DNA of 8,409 nt from Phycisphaeraceae bacterium (GTDB lineage Bacteria > Planctomycetota > Phycisphaerae > Phycisphaerales > Phycisphaeraceae), in the NCBI GenBank assembly GCA_007119405.1, contig SKPT01000280.1, positions 1 through 8,409 of the forward strand, read 5' to 3'. How positions within the stretch are numbered: position 1 is the stretch's first letter; each line of letters opens with the position of its first letter. The position numbers and the translations under genes were made by a program. Under the pieces are notes generated by a model. The model searched no databases. It saw only the letters and a list, made by a program, of their open reading frames with translations, and was not told where the DNA came from. Positions 1 to 6,582 of this stretch are shown piece by piece.

Positions 1-1078
1 AGAACGAGCGCGCCACGTCGGGAAACCCGGCCGCGTCCATCGCGTCGGCGACGTACGCGCCGTCGCGCGGCCACATGTAGGAGTAGGTGTCGCGCGAGTA
101 CTGCATGATGTCCGAGTCGTTCGCCGCGATGATCGCCCCGCCGTTGTCGATCTGCGTGCGCACCAGCAGCAGCGATCGCTTGAAGAGCTCGATCACCGGC
201 TCATCGAGGAGGTGCCGCGCCTGCGTGTCCGCATCATGGGCGGGCTCGACCTCCAGGCCCCGGTGCGCCGCGGCCAGCCAAAGGCGCCAGTAAGCCCGGG
301 TGCGGTCGATCACCCCCTGCGGCGACTCGCGGTGCAGAAAGTGGTGCAGCCCCACCATGTCCTCGTGGCGATGCCCGCAGCCAAGCACCAGGTACACCAC
401 GCGCATCGACGAGGCGGGCAGTTGCACGGCCGTCATGATCGTCGAGTCGACGGCGCCCTGCGCGATCGGGTTGTTGCCCAGGCGACCGTCCTCGGCGTCG
501 CGCCAGGTGCCCTCGGCCCCGTTGACGCCGGCGGTGCCCGTGGCGTACTCGTCGATCTGCGGCTCGCCGTCGAGATAGAAGCAGGCCATCACGTACCGCT
601 GGGCGCGGTAGTGGATCATGCTGTGCAGTTGCGGGTCGTAATAGGCGGTGTCGCCGATGCGCGTGCCGTACATCGCCAGGTCGTGGTGATGGAACAGTCG
701 CACCTCGCGCTCCTCGTCGACGAGGTTCTGCACCTCGATCCGGCGCACGAGCACGGAGCGGTGGAAGTCGACCACGTCGCAGCAGCGCAGCTCCAGCCCC
801 AGCGAGCCGTGTGTCAGGCGCACGTCGCTGGCGAGCGTGTCCGGCTCGTAGCGCAGGGTCACGTCCCAGCCCTGGTCGGACCAGTAGAGGCGGCGCCGGC
901 GGCGCTCGTCGCCGCGGCGCACCGACGCGGGCAGCTCGGCCCAGACGCCGAAGCGGCAGGGGGCGGCCCCGGCGTGGTTCTCCTGGCCGACGTGGGGGAA
1001 GTAAAGATCACGCAAGCGGTAGTGCCTGTCGAAGGTGACAAGCATCTGGCCGTTGCCGACGGGTACGTCTCTGGGCAT
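1..1078 (-). CDS. Glycoside hydrolase family 15 (glucoamylase-type) enzyme, N-terminal part, C-terminus off the left edge
   Basis: This reading frame has no stop and gives 359 residues before the window edge. The start PRDVPVGNGQMLVTFDRHYR, followed by RDLYFPHVGQENH (residues 23-35), is the hallmark N-terminus of bacterial GH15 proteins. Residues 1 to about 270 should be the N-terminal beta-sandwich. The (alpha/alpha)6 catalytic barrel begins near residue 290, with DTYSYMWPRDGAYVADA at 330-346 matching the substrate-binding WPRD segment of the family. The catalytic glutamates would lie further on, outside the window. The family hydrolyses alpha-glucosidic bonds in starch, glycogen-type glucans, or sometimes trehalose or dextran; the substrate cannot be decided here. 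There is no signal peptide, so it is probably cytoplasmic. The ATG at 1078 has a GAGG Shine-Dalgarno at 1090-1093, 11 nt upstream. Family members are usually about 600-700 residues, so roughly half is seen. The next gene upstream on this strand is the lipoprotein, 242 bp away, so it may have its own promoter. Confidence 0.9.
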   Translation of the reverse strand, partial: MPRDVPVGNGQMLVTFDRHYRLRDLYFPHVGQENHAGAAPCRFGVWAELPASVRRGDERRRRRLYWSDQGWDVTLRYEPDTLASDVRLTHGSLGLELRCCDVVDFHRSVLVRRIEVQNLVDEEREVRLFHHHDLAMYGTRIGDTAYYDPQLHSMIHYRAQRYVMACFYLDGEPQIDEYATGTAGVNGAEGTWRDAEDGRLGNNPIAQGAVDSTIMTAVQLPASSMRVVYLVLGCGHRHEDMVGLHHFLHRESPQGVIDRTRAYWRLWLAAAHRGLEVEPAHDADTQARHLLDEPVIELFKRSLLLVRTQIDNGGAIIAANDSDIMQYSRDTYSYMWPRDGAYVADAMDAAGFPDVARSF

Positions 1079-1263
1079 TGCGGCAGTATCCTCGGGTGCG
1101 GCGCGCCTCAACCCATCCGCGTGAAGGGGAGGCCGGAACGCAAGGCAAGGGGGCGGCGCGCGGATGCCTCATCTGGCCCCACGCGGCTCTTATCGGCCAG
1201 AGTCCGCCCCGCGATTCACCCGGCCTGGGCGATTGGGCGCCCCCGGGGCCGGACGGGACCGCC

Positions 1264-1275
1264 CCTGCGCGCAGG
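1264..1275. repeat. Perfect 12-bp palindrome between the lipoprotein and GH15 genes
   Basis: CCTGCGCGCAGG is self-complementary over all 12 bases. It lies in the 242-bp gap (1079-1320) between the lipoprotein stop and the GH15 start. It could be an operator for the GH15 gene or part of a terminator for the upstream gene, but no T-tract follows it on the minus strand. In a sequence this GC-rich, a chance origin is quite possible. I found no convincing -35/-10 pair in the gap. Confidence 0.3.
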
Positions 1276-1320
1276 ACAACGCCGCCCGCCCCCGGCGGAC
1301 GAGCCATCGGCCATCAGCAG

Positions 1321-2250
1321 TCACGGCTCCAGGGCGACCATCACCAGCACCTGCACCGGGCGGCCGGCGCGGCGCGCCGTCAGCAGGGCCCGGCCCAGGT
1401 TCACGGGCAGGGCCTCGGCCAGGCGCTCCGCCTCGGCCACGATGGCCGCCGGGTCGTCCCAGTCCTCCTCCTCCAGCTCCGCCTCCAGCTCGTGGTGCAG
1501 CCCGATCACCAGCAGCCGGCCCGTCGACAGCTCGACGCCCGCGGTCAGCTCCTCGAACACCCGCCCGTCCAACTCACGATCCAGGGGATCGCGCGGCAGC
1601 AGCGAGTGCTCCGGCAGGTGATGATGCGGCACCAGCGCCAGCGACATCCGCCCCGGGCCCGGGCTGCGCATCTGCGCCAGCAGGCGCATCGACCCGCCCA
1701 CCGCCGGCTCGGCCTCGGCGTCGCCCGGCAGCGTCAGCGCCACCTCGCGCGACAGCCGCGGCGAGCGGCGCAGCTCCACCGGGTGCCCCGCGTCGCGCAC
1801 ACGCGACTGGTGCACCGCCACCGGCGCCGGCAGATGCTCGGCGAAGGCTTCCAGATCCCCGGCACTGAGCAGCCCCACCCGCACGCCGTTGGCGTTGTAC
1901 CACCGCCGCGCCTCGGCGCTCAGGGCCGCCTCGTCGACCAGGTCCCACGCCGCGTCGATCGGCCACGCCAGCGGCAGGTCCACCTGGCGAACCATCGCCC
2001 AGCGGCCCGAGCCGGCGTCGGCGAAGGGCCGCTCACCGTCCTCGGGCAGCACCGGCGTCACGCGCGAGCCCACCTCGTCCAGCGTCGGGAAGTGACCCAT
2101 CTCCGGGCTCCCCCCGCCGGCCTGGCATCCCGCCCCCGCGGCCACGACCATCAGGGCCACCGCCAGCGAGGTCAAGCCCGTCACACGCGCAGCCCCACGA
2201 GCAAACGTGGGGCATCGCCGGCTCATCCATGTCGCGCGTCTCGATGCCAT
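1321..2250 (-). CDS. Putative lipoprotein or secreted protein of unknown function
   Basis: This is a 309-residue protein that I cannot assign to a named family. Residues 1-26 are basic, 27-41 are hydrophobic (LTSLAVALMVVAAGAG), and Cys42 follows in a GAGC context. That looks like a lipoprotein signal, although -3 is Gly instead of the usual Leu. The mature part is soluble. It contains AWDLVDEAALSAEARRWYNANGVRVGLL (about 101-128), a style I associate with uncharacterised planctomycete proteins, and a very acidic patch at 254-266 (ELEAELEEEDWDD). The chain ends on the hydrophobic strand VQVLVMVALEP. The ATG at 2250 shares its A with the TGA of the upstream aminotransferase (TGATG), and GGGAG lies just before it, so translational coupling is likely. 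A GTG one codon upstream (2253) and an in-frame ATG at 2226 are alternative starts. Co-transcription with the aminotransferase is probable, but a shared function is not implied. Confidence 0.8.
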   Translation of the reverse strand: MASRRATWMSRRCPTFARGAARVTGLTSLAVALMVVAAGAGCQAGGGSPEMGHFPTLDEVGSRVTPVLPEDGERPFADAGSGRWAMVRQVDLPLAWPIDAAWDLVDEAALSAEARRWYNANGVRVGLLSAGDLEAFAEHLPAPVAVHQSRVRDAGHPVELRRSPRLSREVALTLPGDAEAEPAVGGSMRLLAQMRSPGPGRMSLALVPHHHLPEHSLLPRDPLDRELDGRVFEELTAGVELSTGRLLVIGLHHELEAELEEEDWDDPAAIVAEAERLAEALPVNLGRALLTARRAGRPVQVLVMVALEP

Positions 2251-3494
2251 CACGCTCCCGCTAACACGCTTTCGAGGATCCCCAGCCCCTGGTCGAGCTC
2301 GCCTTGCTCGATCACCAGCGGCGGCGCCACGCGCAGCACGTCCGTGCCCGCGGCGTTGATCACCAGCCCGCGCTCCAGGCAGGTGGCGACGATCTGCCGG
2401 CCGGTGTCGAACGGCGTGGCGTCGAGGTTGAGCTCGACGCCGATGAACAGCCCCTTGCCGCGCACGTCGCGCACGGCCTCGTGCCGGTCGGCGAAGTCGC
2501 GCAGGCGCTGCCGGGCGGCCTCGCCGAGGCTGGCGGCCCGCTCGACGAGCCCGTCGCGCTCGATGACCTCAAGGAGCCTGGCGGAGACGGCCATGGCGAT
2601 CGGGTTGCCGCCGAGCGTCGTGGCGTGGGCGACGCCGCCGTGCGTGCGGTAATGGAACAGCTCGGCGATGCGAGGCTGGGCGCACATCACCCCCACCGCC
2701 AGCCCGCCGCCGACCCCCTTGGCGAGGGTCATGACGTCGGGCTCGATGCCCCAGTGCTGGTGGCCGAACCACCGGCCGGTGCGCCCGCAGCCGGTCCACA
2801 CCTCGTCGGCGATCAGCAGCAGGTCGTGCTTGTCGCAGAGCGCCCGCAGGCGGGGCCAGTAGTCGTCGGCGGGCACGATGACGCCGCTCTCGCCCTGGAT
2901 CGGCTCGGCGAGCACGGCGACGGTCTGATCGTCGATCGCCTGGGCCACCGCCTCGACGTCGCCGTAGGGCACGTGGGCGAAGCCCGGCAGCGGCGGCTCG
3001 AAGCCCTCCCAGACGCGTCGCTGGCCGGTGGCGGCCATCGCGCCGAATGTCCGGCCGTGGAAGCTGCCGAGCGTCGAGATCACCTTGAAGCGGCGGCTGT
3101 CGCGTCCATACAGCCTCGCGAGCTTGATGGCCGCTTCGTTGGCGTCGGCGCCGGCGTGGCAGAAGAATGAGCGGCCGCCGAAGCCCGTGCGGGCGATGCG
3201 CTCGGCGAGCAGGGTCTGCGGCTCGGTGTGCATCAGGTTGCCGACGAACCAGAGCTTGCCGGCCTGGTCGTTGATCGCGTCGACGAGATCGGGATGGCAC
3301 TGGCCCAGCAGGGCGCCGCCGAAGCCGGCGAACAGGTCGATGTAGCTCTTGCCGGCCGCGTCATGGAGCGTCGCGCCGCGTCCGCGCACGATGGCGACGG
3401 GGAACCGGGCGTAGTTGATGGACATATGGCGATCGTGGCGGTCGATGATCGCCTGCGTGCCCGATGCCGCCGCGCTGGTCGATTTGCCAGCCAA
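2250..3494 (-). CDS. argD: Acetylornithine/succinylornithine-type aminotransferase (class III, PLP)
   Basis: This 414-residue PLP-dependent aminotransferase probably makes N-acetylornithine from N-acetylglutamate semialdehyde in arginine synthesis, in the cytoplasm. From the TTG start, visible landmarks are YARFPVAIVRGRG (about 28-40), AGADANEAAIKLARLYG (130-146, PLP phosphate loop), GSFHGRTFGAMAATG (143-157), AEPIQGESG (196-204), IADEVWTGCGRTG with the PLP-ring Asp230, VMTLAKGVGGG with Schiff-base Lys259, and TTLGGNP (293-298 region). Length and C-terminal DVLRVAPPLV are normal for ArgD. I chose the TTG at 3494 because GGGAGG (3500-3505) lies 5 nt upstream; the in-frame ATG at 3542 would add 16 residues that read through this site. 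Related GABA or ornithine aminotransferases share the fold, so substrate specificity is inferred. No other arg gene is in the window; the downstream partner is the lipoprotein gene, overlapped by one base. Confidence 0.87.
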   Translation of the reverse strand: MAGKSTSAAASGTQAIIDRHDRHMSINYARFPVAIVRGRGATLHDAAGKSYIDLFAGFGGALLGQCHPDLVDAINDQAGKLWFVGNLMHTEPQTLLAERIARTGFGGRSFFCHAGADANEAAIKLARLYGRDSRRFKVISTLGSFHGRTFGAMAATGQRRVWEGFEPPLPGFAHVPYGDVEAVAQAIDDQTVAVLAEPIQGESGVIVPADDYWPRLRALCDKHDLLLIADEVWTGCGRTGRWFGHQHWGIEPDVMTLAKGVGGGLAVGVMCAQPRIAELFHYRTHGGVAHATTLGGNPIAMAVSARLLEVIERDGLVERAASLGEAARQRLRDFADRHEAVRDVRGKGLFIGVELNLDATPFDTGRQIVATCLERGLVINAAGTDVLRVAPPLVIEQGELDQGLGILESVLAGA

Positions 3495-3499
3495 GGTCG

Positions 3500-3505
3500 C
3501 CTCCC
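3500..3505 (-). promoter_or_regulatory. Shine-Dalgarno that sets the TTG start of argD
   Basis: On the minus strand this reads GGGAGG, then five bases (CGACC), then TTG at 3494-3492. It is the strongest ribosome-binding site in the window. It lies inside the longer reading frame that begins at the ATG at 3542, which argues against that longer start. Confidence 0.75.
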
Positions 3506-3683
3506 GTGATGATGTCCCCGCACCCCGGCTGGGGAAACGCACATGGTATCAGTGATGCCGGGGCGGGAAAAGCGGAGCGTTGCCGTGCGGCCGGGCTCGC
3601 CCGCGCTGCGGAGGCCCGCTGCGATGATCGGCCCCGGCGCGACGGTCGGCGCATGGGTTGCCACGGGTTGCGCGACCCGGGAA

Positions 3684-3695
3684 TCAAGCGCTTGA
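3684..3695. promoter_or_regulatory. Perfect 12-bp palindrome, candidate operator
   Basis: TCAAGCGCTTGA is fully self-complementary, and its right half supplies the first four bases of the TTGACA at 3692-3697. A dimeric repressor bound here would cover the -35 box. It is less GC-rich than its surroundings, which makes chance somewhat less likely than for the all-GC palindromes. The regulator and target are unknown; it could serve either divergent gene. Confidence 0.4.
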
Positions 3696-3720
3696 CAGAC
3701 GGGGAGGGCGCGGTTAGCGT
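3692..3720 (+). promoter_or_regulatory. Possible sigma70-type promoter
   Basis: A consensus TTGACA (3692-3697) is followed after exactly 17 bp by TAGCGT (3715-3720), a weak -10 that keeps the T, A and final T. If real, transcription would start near 3727 and leave a leader of about 300 nt before the gene at 4031. The long leader and weak -10 are the main doubts. A second -10-like TAGAAT at 3985-3990 is nearer to the gene but has no -35 at the right distance. Confidence 0.35.
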
Positions 3721-3984
3721 CACGGCCGCGGGGCAGTGGCGCAAGCTATCGGGCTGAGTAACGTGGCTGAGAAGGGTCTGTGTGCCTGGGCCATCAACGG
3801 CGAATCGCGCACAAAAGCCTTCGGCATGCTGTGTACCCCAAAGGACTTCCCACACACGCTCTGAGGAGTGCCGAGCGTTCGCGTGTCACCACCCGGCGTG
3901 AGTCTCCCGGCGTTGCGCAGCCGCCCAGCGCGGGGGGCTTGAATTCAGCAAGCACGATGCGGCATGGGGGGTGTCGCGTTTCGG

Positions 3985-4020
3985 TAGAATCGGGTGGTGG
4001 TGGGTGGGGCGTGTTGGAGG
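3985..4020 (+). promoter_or_regulatory. TAGAAT hexamer, G-rich tract and Shine-Dalgarno upstream of the PLP-enzyme gene
   Basis: TAGAAT (3985-3990) matches five of six -10 positions, with no matching -35 box 15-19 bp upstream. Five G-runs separated by single T bases follow at 3992-4009 on the coding strand. GGAGG at 4016-4020 is the ribosome-binding site. It is 10 nt before the ATG at 4031 and only 3 nt before an out-of-frame ATG at 4024. Confidence 0.4.
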
Positions 4021-4030
4021 CGCATGAGCG

Positions 4031-5068
4031 ATGAGTCAGCCCTGGACGATCGATGAGCTGCGCGGGCGTGCCGCAACGCTGCCGCGTGTGGATCTTTGTC
4101 ATCTGCCCACGCCGGTGGACGAGCTGGAGCGTTTCGCGGCCGAGCTGGGCGGGGACGTGCGGGTGTTGGCCAAGCGTGACGATCTGACAGGCCCGGCGCT
4201 GGGGGGCAACAAGCTGCGGAAGCTCGAGTTCAGCCTCGGGCGGGCGCGGCAGCAGGGTTGCGACGTGATCGTGCACGGGCTGGCGGGGCAATCCAACTAC
4301 TGCCGGCAGGCCGCGGCCGCGGCGGCGATGCTGGGGCTGCGCTGCGTGCTGGTGCTGCGCAACGACGCGAAGTGCGAGGACCCGGCGCAGGGGAACCGGC
4401 TGCTGGACTTCGTCTTCGGCGCCGAGGTGCGGATGGTCGAGCCGGCGTTGCAGGAGCAGGCCAAGGCGCAGGCGGTCGAGCAGCTCCAGGACCAGGGTCA
4501 CAAGCCCTACCTCGTGGGGCGCGATGACGAGGTGCTCGGGGCGGTGGCGTACGCCCTGGCGTTGTGCGAGATCATCGAGCAGCTCGGCGACGCGCCGGAT
4601 TGCATCTGCGTCGGCGGCAACGCGGGCACGGGGGCGGGGCTGGTGCTGGGGGCGCGGCTGCTGGGGCTGGCGACGGAGGTGATCGCCTACGCGCCGTCGC
4701 CGCGCGACGAGCGGCAGGTGCGCGACGACGTCGCGGGCCTGGTCAACGACGCGGCCCGGCTGCTGGGGGCGGAGCTGAACGTCACGGCGGCCGAGATCGA
4801 CAACACCAACCGCCACGCCGGCGAGGCCTATGCGGTGCCGACGGAGGCGGGGATGGAGGCGCTGCGCCTGCTGGCGCGGACGCAGGGGCTGCTGGTCGGG
4901 CCGGTCTACACCGCCAAGGCGCTGGCGGGGATGATCGACGACATCCGGCGGGGTCGCATCAGGGCGGGTTCGACGGCGGTGTTCCTGCACACCGGCGGCG
5001 TGCCGGAGGTGTTCACGTACCACGGCGAGATCATCGATCACCTCGGCGAAGCCGCGGCCGCGAGCTGA
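4031..5068 (+). CDS. PLP-dependent enzyme of the D-cysteine desulfhydrase / ACC deaminase family
   Basis: This 345-residue fold-type-II PLP enzyme is close to the family length of about 330-345. KRDDLTGPALGGNKLRKLEF (48-67) carries the PLP-forming Lys61. GLAGQSNYCRQAAAAAA (83-99) is the motif with the catalytic-type Ser88 and Asn89. GGNAGTGAGL (195-204) is the phosphate-binding loop, PVYTAKALAGM (291-301) carries the active-site Tyr293, and VFLHTGGVPEVF (317-328) is the C-terminal signature. Known members split D-cysteine to pyruvate, H2S and ammonia, open ACC, or desulfonate cysteate. The residue after SerAsn is Tyr90, where desulfhydrases have His and ACC deaminases Gln, so the substrate is uncertain. 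It has no signal peptide and is probably cytoplasmic. The start follows GGAGG by 10 nt. The phosphatase gene begins 75 bp downstream on the same strand and may be co-transcribed; a CCGGGCCCGG palindrome at 5080-5089 lies in that gap without a T-tract. Confidence 0.87.
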   Translation: MSQPWTIDELRGRAATLPRVDLCHLPTPVDELERFAAELGGDVRVLAKRDDLTGPALGGNKLRKLEFSLGRARQQGCDVIVHGLAGQSNYCRQAAAAAAMLGLRCVLVLRNDAKCEDPAQGNRLLDFVFGAEVRMVEPALQEQAKAQAVEQLQDQGHKPYLVGRDDEVLGAVAYALALCEIIEQLGDAPDCICVGGNAGTGAGLVLGARLLGLATEVIAYAPSPRDERQVRDDVAGLVNDAARLLGAELNVTAAEIDNTNRHAGEAYAVPTEAGMEALRLLARTQGLLVGPVYTAKALAGMIDDIRRGRIRAGSTAVFLHTGGVPEVFTYHGEIIDHLGEAAAAS

Positions 5069-5143
5069 GGCGGGCGTCGCCGGGCCCGGTGAAGGCAGGA
5101 TGATCGGTTTGTTGATTTGTTCCCCTGACGAGGTGTTGATGCC

Positions 5144-6496
5144 ATGACCGCGCATACCTTTGGCCGTAGCCTTTTCGCCGCTGTCGCCAGCGTGTTGCTG
5201 GCCGGGCCCGCGCTGGCGGCGTTCGAGCCTGTCGGGCTGCACCTGACGTGGCAGCGTGACCCGACGACGACGATGACGGTGGACTGGCACCTGAGCCCGG
5301 AGCAGCATGCCGACGAGCAGCGGCGGGCGATCGCCTGGCGGGAGCTGGGGGCCGAGCCCTGGCAGCGGCGCGACGGTGAGCGTCACGCGTTCCCGCACTC
5401 GGATCGCATCATCAAGCGCGTCGAGCTGACGGGGCTGGCCCCGGGCACGACGTACGAGTTCCGGTTCGGCGATGAGGCGCGCGTCTACCGTCTGCGGACG
5501 ATGCCGGCCGAGAACACCGAGCCGGTGCGGTTCATCACCGGCGGGGACACGCGGACGCGCGGCCAGTGGCTGGAGCAGACCAACAGCCAGGCGATGCGCT
5601 ACGACCCGGACTTCATCGTCTGGGGCGGCGACCTGGCTTATGCCGACGGCCGGGCCGAGAACGTGGACAACTGGCACGAGTGGTTCGACATCAACAAGGC
5701 GACGCTCATCGCCGACGACGGCCGCGTGGTGCCCGTCATCGTCGCCATGGGCAACCACGAAATGGTGGGCGGGTTCTTCTACAACCACGACGACCACGAG
5801 CCCACGGCCGCGTGGCGCGAAAGCGTCGCCCCCTACTTCTACCGCCTCTTCGCGTTTCCCGATCACCCGGGCTACGGCGTGCTGGACTTCGGCAACTACC
5901 TGTCGCTGTTCGTGCTCGACTCGGACCACACCAACCCGATCGAAGGCGAGCAGACCGACTGGCTGGCGCAGGCGCTGGCCGAGCGCGGCGACGTGACGCA
6001 CCTGATCCCGGTCTACCACACGCCGGCGTTTCCCTCACATCGCAGCTATGGCAGCATCTACTCGCAGCGGGTGCTGCACGAATGGGTGCCGCTGTTCGAG
6101 CGCTACGGGGTGCGGATCGCGCTGGAGAACCACGACCACACGTACAAGCGCACCCACCCGATCTCCAATGCCCGCGTCGTGCCGCCGGACGAGCGACAGG
6201 ACGACGTGGACTACCACTGGGTGGCCGGCGGCATCCACTCGATGCTGGGGGAGATCGACCCGGTCAACGGGATCGTGTACGTGGGGGACGGCTGCTGGGG
6301 CGTCGGCGCGCGGGAGATTCTCAACACGCCGGAGAACACCTGGTACATGGCCAAGGCGAAGTCGGCGCGGCACTTCATCATCGTGACGCTGCACAACGCG
6401 CACCAGCATCTGCTGATGGTCGACGAGGATGGGCGGATCATCGACGAGTATCCGCGCACGCCCTGGTACGAGCTGCGCGAGCAGGTCCGCCCGTGA
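5144..6496 (+). CDS. Exported purple-acid-phosphatase-like metallophosphoesterase
   Basis: This 450-residue protein has a clear Sec signal peptide (residues 1-25, SLFAAVASVLLAGPALA, cleavage near ALA-AF). Residues of about 27-120 form a fibronectin-type-III-like N-terminal domain typical of purple acid phosphatases, with the ELTGLAPGTTYEFRFG stretch at 94-109. The metallophosphoesterase core follows: GGDTR with Asp135, GGDLAYADG with Asp163 and Tyr166 (the Fe(III)-binding tyrosine position), GNHE with Asn204 and His205, VYHTPAFPSH with His292, and ENHDHTYKR with His330 and His332. All metal ligands expected for a binuclear site are present. Motif I lacks the usual GDxG glycine, and motif V has Asn in place of Gly before the first His. 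The likely role is hydrolysis of phosphate esters outside the cytoplasm; the substrate is unknown. A GAGG at 5130-5133 lies 10 nt before the ATG. The stop is followed directly by a run of eight G. Confidence 0.9.
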   Translation: MTAHTFGRSLFAAVASVLLAGPALAAFEPVGLHLTWQRDPTTTMTVDWHLSPEQHADEQRRAIAWRELGAEPWQRRDGERHAFPHSDRIIKRVELTGLAPGTTYEFRFGDEARVYRLRTMPAENTEPVRFITGGDTRTRGQWLEQTNSQAMRYDPDFIVWGGDLAYADGRAENVDNWHEWFDINKATLIADDGRVVPVIVAMGNHEMVGGFFYNHDDHEPTAAWRESVAPYFYRLFAFPDHPGYGVLDFGNYLSLFVLDSDHTNPIEGEQTDWLAQALAERGDVTHLIPVYHTPAFPSHRSYGSIYSQRVLHEWVPLFERYGVRIALENHDHTYKRTHPISNARVVPPDERQDDVDYHWVAGGIHSMLGEIDPVNGIVYVGDGCWGVGAREILNTPENTWYMAKAKSARHFIIVTLHNAHQHLLMVDEDGRIIDEYPRTPWYELREQVRP

Positions 6497-6507
6497 GGGG
6501 GGGGAAT

Positions 6508-6540
6508 CCCGCCCTTCGCTTTGCTCAGGACGGGCGTTAT
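6508..6540 (+). terminator. Possible hairpin terminator or REP-like palindrome after the phosphatase gene
   Basis: CGCCC (6510-6514) can pair with GGGCG (6532-6536) and is followed by TTATT. The loop region, CTTCGCTTTGCTCAGGA, resembles interspersed CCCTTCG...CTCAGGA repeats that I recall from many bacterial intergenic regions. The stem is short and the loop long, so it would be a weak terminator. It sits 13 nt after the stop codon, at the normal place for one. Confidence 0.35.
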
Positions 6541-6542
6541 TG

Positions 6543-6555
6543 ACCATTGAATGGT
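6543..6555. repeat. 13-bp inverted repeat upstream of the double-hairpin element
   Basis: ACCATT-G-AATGGT is a perfect inverted repeat with a one-base centre. It is AT-rich for this sequence and overlaps a TTGACT at 6555-6560, a five-of-six match to a -35 box. No good -10 follows (TACTCA at 6577 is the closest). It may be an operator or promoter element for the downstream DUF389 gene. Confidence 0.35.
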
Positions 6556-6582
6556 TGACTTTACCCGGCGGGGACGTACTCA

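Larger units (their letters stand above)
3495..4030. other. Divergent intergenic region, 536 bp, no credible gene
   Basis: This region separates the leftward argD operon from the rightward PLP-enzyme gene. No frame in it resembles a protein; short frames that cross it are low-complexity shadows. It does contain local structure: near-identical tandem decamers ending GGGTTGC (about 3652-3670), a CGGGT/ACCCG stem (3664-3679), the 12-bp palindrome at 3684-3695, a possible plus-strand promoter at 3692-3720, a TAGAAT hexamer at 3985-3990 and a G-rich tract at 3992-4009. For the minus strand I see only a weak TACCAT hexamer near 3546 and no good -35 box. No tRNA, known riboswitch core or T-tailed terminator was recognised. 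Confidence 0.6.

Noticed and set aside
1079..1320. Small gene in the gap before GH15 (minus-strand frame 1008-1307)
   Set aside because: It overlaps the GH15 start in another frame, is Gly/Pro/Arg-rich without motifs, and has no ribosome-binding site that I can support.
212..1621. 469-codon plus-strand open frame
   Set aside because: It lies opposite the GH15 and lipoprotein genes, both with clear signatures or signal sequences. Its translation has no recognisable domain.
1078..2652. 524-codon plus-strand open frame
   Set aside because: Arg/His/Gln-rich antisense shadow of the lipoprotein and argD genes.
3495..3542. Longer argD start at the ATG at 3542
   Set aside because: The extra 16 codons read through a strong GGGAGG, which is ideally placed for the TTG at 3494, and family similarity begins well after it.
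3740..3900. tRNA, small RNA or riboswitch in the divergent region
   Set aside because: No cloverleaf, no conserved riboswitch core and no T-tailed terminator could be recognised.
3794..6019. 741-codon open frame on the minus strand, opposite the PLP-enzyme and phosphatase genes
   Set aside because: It is a GC-bias shadow: low-complexity His/Arg/Val/Pro-rich translation, no family motif, and it crosses two well-supported genes and an intergenic region.
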